Shown here: positions 55,690 to 64,000 of the stretch, piece by piece
Numbering within the stretch: the stretch's first letter is position 1
How the letters are laid out: every line of letters begins with the position of its first letter
Assembly: GCA_013399305.1 (NCBI GenBank)
Contig: VXAI01000245.1
Coordinates: forward strand, 152,382 to 216,381
DNA from: Rostratula benghalensis
Lineage: Eukaryota > Chordata > Aves > Charadriiformes > Rostratulidae
Reading direction: 5' to 3'
Length of the DNA: 64,000 nt
Program-made: the position numbers and the translations under genes
The notes under the pieces: model-generated
Told to the model about the DNA's origin: nothing
What the model saw: the letters and a program-made list of their open reading frames with translations, nothing else
Databases searched by the model: none

Positions 55690-58600
55690 CGTTCCCCCGT
55701 TCTGTACCGAAGCAAACAAGCCCTCGAAGCCTCTAACAGCCACGGTACAAACGGAGGTTTTGGTGTCCCCCGCCCCGGGGTGGGGAGGCACAGGCTCCCC
55801 TGAGCTCCTTCCACGAGTCAGGCCGGTGTTGGTTTTTGTCCTGCTTTTTACTGCTACAAGCTTCCGTTTCGGTGATGCACAAATTGTTTTCCAATAACAA
55901 CATTTGTGGAGACAAATGGAGACACAAGGGCACAATTCTCTGATGGGACCAGCGGATTGTCCTGCATGCCCCCCTTCTACAGGACAGTCCAGTCATGAAA
56001 CAGAAGGACATGTTATTTCATTAACAACTTTGATAGCCGCTTTTTAAATTTGTCAGCATTCCTCAGATTAAAGAAAAAATGAGACTATTGGCAGCAGGAC
56101 TTTTTAAGCTTGTTTGCCTAGCAGCTGAAGGATTTCTGCATAACATTCCACGCAAGTTTTATCAAAAGTTTCTCTCTTACTTTCAGAGGCAAAACAGAAA
56201 CAGAAGGGGGGGGGGGGGAAAGAAAGGTTTTTCATGTGATTTTGTCAAGCGGGGATTAGCAGCATACCAGAAGAAGTTGCAATAATATTGTCATTAGCCA
56301 CGATGGTCCAAACAAAGCCAGGTCTGGAGGAAGATGCGATGTCCTCACTGGCCCAGCTGATCCAAGGGGGAAGAGGAGCCAACCTCCTTTGAGTGCAAGA
56401 AGAAATAAAGAGCTGTTAACTTGTGATCCCTCTGATTCATGCCTGCAACACCCTCCGAAACATCCCAGCAGGAGCGAGGCTCTGTCTCTGCCTCTCATCT
56501 CTAACACGGGTGATGTTAAGCACCTGGAAGCTGCACCCTTAGCCTACCTGGATGTAAATGCAACGTTCAAACCTGTCTTGGCCCTTTGTATCTGTACTGA
56601 GATGGCTGCTGGCAGCTGGTGCCTCCCCAACACTGGGGGTTTGCTGTTGCTGGGGGTGCCTGACGGGGGGCAGAGGCAGCCCCCGTGGCTGGAGGAGCTG
56701 GAAAACCCACATCCAGAACGAACAAGTGCTGGAGGTGCCGGCAGCCGGAGTGCCTCTGCTGAGGCCCTTTGGCTGGAAGCACTGTAGCATTGTAGTCCAA
56801 GTCATTTGACTTTCATGAGTCAGAGTGTATTACACAAAAACATCCTGCGAGGAAGGAACGGAGGATGAATTCCAGACACTGACCTTAGACAACAAACAAA
56901 ACCCACTTTTTTTTTTTATTATTATTTTCCCTTGTTTTAGGGAAGAGGAGGGGGGGGGGGCATTCCACCTCAGTCGAGATGCAGGCCAGGATGAAACTTG
57001 GCCTCGTCGGGCCATCTGCCATCATGGCCATTTATTCCTGGTGCAGTAAAAGATACTTCATACTGCCAAGGGGCTCTGGGTTTACCCCCCAGGTGACCAC
57101 CTTCTCCACCAACCCTGTGGAGCAGAGTTGACTCTCCAGGCTGAGCAGCACCACCAAGAGCTGTGGCTACTTCCAGCTTTTCTGCCTGCAAACCAGCAAT
57201 GAGGAGAAGATGTGAAGAGCCAGTTTCCACAGGGGAGGTATTTGTCCCCAAGGTCACAAATGCCTTCCGTGTGGGCAGCTGAGCTGGAGCGGCTCTGCCT
57301 GGCCCTGAAAGCTTCCTCCCCACCACCAATCCTCTGGGGCACGGCCGTGCTCTGAATGGCTGCGTTCACACCAGCCAAATGAAAGAGTCTCTGCCCAGAC
57401 ACTGGAGTTTCTGTCAGCACTGGAAAACAGGAAACTGGGTCACGGCGTGACCAGGCCAAGCGCTGACTCCTCCATCTGCCACCACCAAACCAGGGACGTT
57501 CATCAAAGGCAACTGTCTCCCAGCTGGGAGCGATCTGCTCGAAGACACAGGGATGGCGGCCACACACTGCTCAGGCCTTGCAAGAATGTGCCGGAAGGGG
57601 CTTAGTTTTGCTCGTGGTGCATCAGTTAAATCACCAGTGCAGAGTTAGGCATCGGGAATTTCCTCTTAGCTGGATTTTGTAGAGGTGTTTAAGGTGCAGC
57701 AAAGTAAATCCTTGGCACACAGATTGCTGGGCTTGATTTTAGGTTGGTTTGAGGGTTTTTTGGCCTTTTTTTTTTTTTTTTTTGTGGTGTTCAGGTGCTT
57801 AAACCTCTTGGAATAAAAAAACCCCACAGCCAGCGCTTCCACCTTTTGGAAAGGGCAGCAGCGTTCTCCCTAACGTCAGAGCCAAGGCTCTGTCAACACA
57901 AAGCACTGACTGTGTTCAGCGCTGACCTTTTGAGCCCAAACCCCACACTATTTGGCTATACAAGAAACGCTGCCTTTTGACTACTCCTTCAGACAAGGAA
58001 AAAAAAAAATAATTAAAAAAAAACCTGCAAAGAGCAGAGCTCGGAGGAGAACGGAGGAGGTTTACTTTGTAGCGGGTACCCTGCTTGCCCCAGTTCTTGG
58101 GTTATGGAGGAATTTCCAAGGGTTGTGGCTGGACACATCCTGGGGTCGAGCTGAGTGGCCTCTCTGGTGCCGTGTCCCTGCTCTCTCCGGCCGCATGCCG
58201 TTAGCCTCCAGCTTCCCAAAGCCTTCCCTCACGTTTCCCCTCCCGCTGGCCCCTTTGCCCCTCGCCTCCCCCGCGCTTTCCAGCTCGTCATCTCTGATCT
58301 TTTCTGAAGTGGAAAGTAAATCAGGGCTAAGTGTCAGACTGTCTCATTTTGAAGACTGATGTACAAATAAAGGCTTTCCCCATCCTATCTTAATAATGTC
58401 ATTAAAGCAGTGTCAGTAGAAATGTTCTCACTCGGCAGCATATGCTGGGGAGGAGCTCGAGAGGGAAAGGCCCTAAGTAAACACAGAATGATGGAAAATT
58501 ATGTAACTGGCCCAAATGGGCTAATTAAATTTCCAGTATCAAAGAACTGTTCTGCTCTACCTGGTAACTGCAGGCACTTTGTTCAAGGCAAGGAGGAGAG

Positions 58601-59440
58601 GGGAGACAGGGGTGCATATTTAGTGCAGCATCGTTAGCGGTGTGAAGGTGCTGAGAGGAAGGTGGATGACCTTGCGGGAAACGGGTGTGAAAAGTCAAGC
58701 AGCCCCAGCTGATTTCCTCCGAAAGCGTGGCAGGGAACCCCGGCACCCCAGGAACCTCCTTGCCCAAACAGCGTCATCGTCATCGGCGGCAGGAAAGCCA
58801 CCCTGCAGGTGAAGCACCCCGTGTCTGCCAGCTGCACTGACCTCCCACCAGCCTCCTTGCAGCCTCCGGAGCCTCGTGGAGAAGAACTTCTGCACCTACA
58901 GATTTCCACTCATGGCACTCGCAAGTGCTGGAAGGATCTGGCAAACCATGGAGCACGTCCAAGAGGTTGTTCCCAACCGGTTCCTCTCGGGGTGACCGTC
59001 TCCCCTTGCAGCTCCTCCACCGTCCAACCGGAGCCCCACAGCCAGACCCGGCGCTGTGCCGTTAGTGGGAATCACCAAGCTTTGAAAGGAAATGTAAAAA
59101 ATTATAAAGCCCTTTTCCAAATCCTGTGAAGCTAAAGGTAAATACGGGCATGGTAAATATTGTTTTCTAACGGTCAATATTGTTTTACAAGGGTTGTGTC
59201 TGGCAAATGCTGGATGCGTGAATCGAATGTTCCCTCGCTTCTCAAATGGACTGATTGGCACTTGGGTATTTATCTTCATCAGTTAAACAGTTATGAATAT
59301 AATTTTGATTTTTTTTTAACTGATCAAGGAAGAATTGTTGTGTAGGTGGTGGGTTCATGGACACTTGCTGGGAAAAATGCCTGTCTCTTACCGTGACTCG
59401 GGTTTCTGTCCAAGGGGAAGCCGAAGCCAGCCCTGCCCTG
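55690..59440. other. Intergenic region between TAF9B promoter and GPCR
   Basis: About 3.7 kb with no recognised gene and no CR1. It contains poly-G runs (about 56208 and 56951), poly-T at about 57764-57783 and A-rich stretches near 58000. Several open frames of 120-160 codons are present but have no protein character I recognise and no consistent splice pattern. A 5' non-coding exon of the GPCR could lie here unseen. Confidence 0.5.
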
Positions 59441-59456
59441 GCCTTTGAAACCAGAC

Positions 59457-61652
59457 ATGGGCTCCATCCCCAATCACAGCTATTTCAGCAACGCTACGGA
59501 CTCCTCTGAAGATCAGTCATTGTCTTTGTTTGGTGTCCAGATTTTGGTGCCTGTGACCATAGTTTCCATCATCCTGTTTTTCTTGGGAGTCTCTGGGAAT
59601 TTGATTACGATAGTCATTTTTAGACGCTCGCAGGAGATGAGGACGACAGTGAACATGTACCTGTCCAGCATGGCGCTGTCAGACACCCTGATCTTCCTTG
59701 GCCTGCCCTCGGATCTCTACCGCCTTTGGAAGTACAAGCCTTACATATTTGGGGATTTTCTCTGCAAGTTCTTCATTTACCTGAGCGAAACCTGCACGTA
59801 TTGCACCATCCTGCACATCACGACAGTGAGCGTGGAGAGGTACTTTGCCATCTGCTTTCCCTTGCAAGCCAAAACCACCATCACCAAGTACCGGGTGAAA
59901 TGGGTCATCCTGATGCTGTGGGGCTGCTCCCTCCTCACCGCCAGCCCCATCCTCTTCCTCTTCGGGGTGGAACACCCCAATGGCAGCCTGCCCCAGGAGA
60001 GCTGGGAGTGCAGGTCCATTGAGAGCGTGGCCCGCACGGGGCTGTTGGAGACCATGGCCTGGGTCTCCACCATTTATTTCTTCCTGCCCATGTTCTGCTT
60101 GACCCTGCTCTACGGGCTCATCTGCAGGAAGCTCTGGCGGAGCAGGCAGTGGCTGCCGGGCTGCCAGGCTGCGACCAGGAAAAGGTCACACACACAGACT
60201 GTCAAAATGCTGGGTAAGAGCAGTTTAAAAACCCCAGTTGGAAGGGCTTGCCCTCTTTAATCATTCCCCTTGGGGTGTGCAGCGATATGAGGGATGATGG
60301 AGAGGAGGGAAGAAAACAGAGTGATAACAGGTTTAAAAATCAATGGATTTGCACTTAATTTGTGTCTCCTTCTGGTAAGAAGGGGCGGCTCAGAGTGCAT
60401 GGTGTTCAGGCAGGGGATCTCACTGGGCAACGGGGGAGTAGCTCAGTGTGGCTTTAGGTTGTTTCGAGATCCCTCCTGACATCTCTGACCTCATGGGATT
60501 AAAACTAAAGAAATTGCAAAATTCTTCTACTTAAAGCCAGACCGAGCCCTGAGCCTTTTATGGCTAGGAAAGGTTATTTCTCATGCAAAATTTCTCAACT
60601 TAGGCCTTGCCCAGGATGGCAACCACCCACCTGCCTGGGCTTAGTTGAATGTGATCTTTATCCTGTGCCAGCTGATACCTCTGCCTCGGTGCAGACACCG
60701 AAACTGGCAGGGTTTGGGTCTCCCTCCTTCCTCTCCATCCCTCCAACCACTCCCTCCCAAGCTTCCCCCCCTCACCCCTAGATCCTTGTCCCCAGGAAGG
60801 CAGCAGCACCAATGACTGGAGATCCCCTTAGCACAGGGTACCACAGCCATGCCCTGGCTAGATTCCTGCCAGGTTTTACTTGCTAGTCATGTGCTCTGTT
60901 TTCCCATCCTCTTCCTCAGCGCTTCCTGGTCCAGTTTGCTCCCCTTTTCCACCCCAGAGGAGCCCCCACCTCCTGTGTCCCCACTCTTTCCCCTCTGATA
61001 CCTGTCACAGGATGCCAATGGCTAGTTAGATTTTCAGGCCAAGAGTGGGGTGTAGCCTTTAATTTAAGTACAGGCTGCTTTGCCCCAGCCTTATTTGAGT
61101 CTCTCATCGCCAACATGGGTGTAGAGACACCTATTTTAGTTGCAAACAATTAATTTTGTGTGCAACTGTCTTTGTTGCTTGAGATTACTGGTAATCACAG
61201 CACAAAAGCTGTTGGGGCAAGGCAGGCATCTTGTCCTTGCTGGGTTAAACTTGGCAACCTCATGCTTCCATCCTTAATACATAGTTTATAGAGGCAGAAT
61301 AAGCTCTGCTGGGGATGACCAAAGTGTGCTTTTTACCTCCTCAGCCGCCGTAGTCCTGGCCTTTGTGCTCTGCTGGCTCCCGTTCCACGTCGGCCGAATC
61401 CTCTTCGCCCAGAGTCAGATCATCCTGTACGACCTCACGCAGTACTTCAACCTCATCGCCATGCTCCTCTTCTACCTCGGGGCTTCCATAAACCCCATAC
61501 TTTACAACGTCATGTCCCACAGATACAGGAAAGCAATGAGCAACATCCTGCCCCGCCAGCCAACTCAGCGCTGCAGGAGCCTGGCCAGGAGCGAGAAGGT
61601 TTCTTTTGAAGGTACAGAACTGGGTTCTTTCAAGTCAACTCTTCAGCACTGA
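59457..61652 (+). CDS. Ghrelin/motilin receptor-like class A GPCR
   Basis: Two coding exons, 59457-60213 and 61345-61652, give 354 aa. The start is the first in-frame ATG. Seven helices are visible. Landmarks: N-glycosylation sites N6 and N12; GN at 47-48 (1.50); D76 (2.50) in LSSMALSD; C103 and C185 for the TM3-ECL2 disulfide; E111, equivalent to ghrelin-receptor Glu124; ERY 127-129; CWLPFHVGR 262-270, with R270 equivalent to ghrelin-receptor Arg283; NPILY 302-306. The single intron falls after KML at the start of TM6, as in GHSR and the motilin receptor. The sequence is clearly in the GHSR/MLNR group, but in my judgement is diverged enough to be a separate paralogue rather than GHSR itself. 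Ligand unknown. NMUR, NTSR and GPR39 are more distant alternatives. Confidence 0.88.
60498..60503 (+). promoter_or_regulatory. Possible intronic polyadenylation signal ATTAAA in GPCR intron
   Basis: A common variant hexamer lies inside the GPCR intron, about 240 nt after the stop codon that read-through from exon 1 would meet at 60258-60260. It could end a truncated transcript. Only the hexamer and its position support this. Confidence 0.3.
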
Positions 61653-62839
61653 CTCTGTTCTCCCAACCCAGGCCTTTTGCCACCAATGTTGTGGGTTAAA
61701 ACCCAAGCAGATTGTGCACACGGAGACTGGAACCGGTTTTAAGGCTGTCTTTTTGGCTACTATGTGTTTGGAACATTTCAAGAAGGTTGGAGTGGATTCA
61801 CACTATTCCTGCACACACAGGGGCAGGCACGGGGGAGGCCGGGTTCTTCTCTTAGGTGAACTTACCAGCCACACTGTCCACAAAGCTCCTGTGGAGGGAT
61901 TTGTCTCGGGTTTTGAGGACAAGACATTCCATTAATCCCAGACCTGGGAAACATAATTCAAGTTACTTTCTTCCCACAGAAGCCAAGAGAAAATAGGGGC
62001 TAGAGGCAGGCAGGCTGTTGGCTCTCAGCAAATAAGCATTAAGAAACACAATCTGTGAAGTATTTTAAAGTGATAAAGAAATTACTCATTTAGCAGAACT
62101 ATGAACAGACTCATTTACTGCTCACCCCCTCAGGTCTCTCAAGTTGCTTCCCTCATTGTCAGTCTTTCATCTTGTTCTTTATTTAAACTAGCCCCAGCTT
62201 TCCAAGGTCAGACACCATATCCACAGCGAGAAACCCTCCTGGCCTTTAGAGCTCCTCTGAACAGAGCAGGGACGAGTGACTCACGGGCAGTGGCTGGGGA
62301 GGGGAGCACGAGAAGCAGGTATTTGCCCATCTCCCTTGCTTGTAAAACAGGCAAACACAGGGTCCAGGTCACCAGTTCATGGGCTGCCCCAAGCCCTCGT
62401 GTAAAAAAAACCATGTCACTGACACTGCTCTTGGAAGAGACAGTGTTGCCCTGAGGGTCCCAGAAAAGAGATTTCTATCCCTGGAGGGGCTCAAGGCCAG
62501 ACTGGATGGGGTTTTCAGCAACCTGGTCTGGTGGGAGGTGTCCCTGTCCAGGGCAGGGGAGGGGAACTGGGTGATCTTTAAGGTCCCTTCCAACCCAAAC
62601 CATTCTATGCCTCTATGAAATAACTTTTCTTCCAGAAAACTATTTTTAAAGACAGCTCTTAATCAATATTAAGAGCATTAGTAAGTATTAAGTAGTAGAG
62701 GAGTAACAATGCTAAACAGGTTTCTCCACCTTAAATTACAACTACACAACCACCCCTCAAAAAATCAAATAATAAAAAAAAAAATCAAAATCCACAAACT
62801 CACACAACCCCAGAGTCAAATTTGAATACATTTGTATTA
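61653..62839. other. GPCR 3' flank
   Basis: This probably contains the GPCR 3' UTR. Candidate plus-strand signals are AATAAG near 62032 and AATAAA at 62771-62776. A CR1 3' end lies at about 62460-62625. No other gene is seen. Confidence 0.45.
62460..62625 (+). mobile_element. CR1 LINE 3' end
   Basis: The terminal ~165 bp of CR1 (ctggaggggctcaaggccag to ccattctatgcctctatga) downstream of the GPCR. Confidence 0.85.
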
Positions 62840-62845
62840 TTTATT
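62840..62845 (-). promoter_or_regulatory. Polyadenylation signal for minus-strand gene at right edge
   Basis: TTTATT on the plus strand (AATAAA on minus) lies about 0.84 kb beyond the stop of the putative terminal exon at 63682-63992. The intervening 0.84 kb is AT-rich with no coding signal, as expected of a 3' UTR. Confidence 0.45.
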
Positions 62846-63681
62846 GGCTGTATTAAATATATTATCTATTTGATAGTTACAATTTAGTAATACAATGCAT
62901 GGCAGCTTTAACATAAGTTTGAGAATACCTCAAAATTACAATACAAGAAAACTGAAGATACCTAAAATACATTAATGCCACGAGGGTACATGGTTCTGGA
63001 ATGACTAACAGCTGGTGTCCAACCCGTACTGCGGGAGGCTTCCACCGGGATTTTCTGGAAACATGACCATTTTTCAGAAATTCCAACTTTCTTTCACTTT
63101 TTAGGAGCTGTGACCTGTTAGTATTTACTCTGCGACCCTAATTTATTCTCTTTTAAAAGGATCAGAAATCTTCTCGCCAAATAAACCTCTTACAAACTTC
63201 CTCCTAAGAGTTAAAGAAGTAACCCTTTGGCAACAGAGATTTTGTGAAGGCAGCCTTATTTGCTAAAAGGAGACTATGAAGAGAAACGAAGACAGACTGT
63301 AAACTCCTCTGCAAACTAAAGACTAATATCTGTATAAAACTCTTTCCAACGCTGGAGGCAGAGATTTCTAGGATAGAATAAACGATTGACTTAAAAGTTC
63401 TGCTACAAGTAGAACAATACATTCAAACATACTTTTTTTTTTTTCCTCCTCCCCCCCGTCCCCGACTTTTAATCAAAAATAAATAGAGTACAAAATGAAG
63501 AGTACATTTTGAAAAAAAAAGATTAATTTCAGATTGCACCATAAATCTACTTTTAAGAGTAAGAAGCGATACTAGGTCATAATTTAGGTATTTCCACATC
63601 CAAAATACAACACAACGCCTCAAACTATAACGCGACGTTATTCATCAACTGCCAGAGGAGAAAGACCCTTAAAGTAATTCA

Positions 63682-63992
63682 TTACTGGAAATACTTTGCC
63701 TGTCGCACTATCGCATCCAACACCCCACGTACAAGCGCGTGGCTCTCACGTCTAAAAAGTGTAGCCTTAGTCTGGGTGAAAAAACCACGCTGAATCCACC
63801 TTTTCTCTGACAAATCCCAAACGCTATTTATTGGGAAGACCCATTCAGAAACGTGTTGGAAACTGGAGAGTTCCAGCTTTTCCAAATATTTCATCTCGAG
63901 AAGACAGCTCTCAGGCTCCTCGGCAGGATTGGCCAGTGGATTTAACAAGAACAGGCGTATGTAGTGCACAGTGTGTCTGTCCCCCCCAGCCC
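63682..63992 (-). CDS. Putative terminal coding exon, unrecognised protein (partial)
   Basis: On the minus strand an acceptor TTTTTCAG (63993-64000) is followed by 311 nt open to a TAA at 63682-63684, entered with two bases of a split codon. The 102 residues begin about GDRHTVHYIRLFLLNPLANP and end RGVLDAIVRQAKYFQ. The composition is ordinary for a folded globular protein, rich in L, E, K and R without repeats. I do not recognise the family and assign no function. Upstream exons lie outside the window. Support is the acceptor, the length of the open frame, and a minus-strand AATAAA further on. It could still be chance. Confidence 0.45.
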
Positions 63993-64000
63993 CTGAAAAA

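Noticed and set aside
57082..57567. 161-codon minus-strand open frame upstream of the GPCR
   Set aside because: Composition rich in Trp, Ser, Gly and Arg like translated non-coding DNA; no splice pattern and no recognised family.

Overview
The window is vertebrate, almost certainly avian, nuclear DNA. Genes are split by GT-AG introns, CpG-rich promoters mark the gene starts, and about fourteen fragments of the CR1 LINE, the dominant avian retrotransposon, are scattered through introns and intergenic DNA. The gene order ARR3 - RAB41 - PDZD11 - KIF4A is the order known from human Xq13.1; in birds this block is autosomal (chicken chromosome 4, from general knowledge). I cannot name the species.

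Layout: 1-2173 (+) the last five coding exons of cone arrestin ARR3, including a 10-nt microexon. 2992-17912 (+) RAB41, a RAB6-family GTPase with two separate pairs of alternative exons (4a/4b and 6a/6b), followed by a roughly 2.3-kb 3' UTR holding an assembly gap. 24639-27218 (-) PDZD11, complete at 140 aa. 27592-49171 (+) KIF4A, complete at 1,245 aa in 30 coding exons, head-to-head with PDZD11 across a shared CpG-rich promoter. 51569-55554 (-) TAF9B, complete at 255 aa in seven exons. 59457-61652 (+) a two-exon, 354-aa ghrelin/motilin-receptor-like GPCR. At 63682-63992 (-) lies a probable terminal coding exon of an unrecognised gene that continues beyond the window.

The genes are functionally unrelated: phototransduction, Golgi traffic, a PDZ scaffold, a mitotic chromokinesin, a transcription cofactor and a peptide-hormone receptor. 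The links visible in sequence are regulatory. PDZD11 and KIF4A share a promoter carrying a CCAAT/CHR pair typical of G2/M genes, and the RAB41 and TAF9B promoters both carry RFX-type X-boxes.

The most interesting signal is RAB41. Two independent exon duplications, each in a frame phase that forces use of exactly one copy, allow four GTPases from one locus. The 4a/4b pair parallels the known RAB6A/RAB6A' switch; the 6a/6b pair resembles the RAB6A versus RAB6B difference. Second is the GHSR-like receptor, whose unspliced first exon would give a five-helix product like the known GHSR1b isoform.
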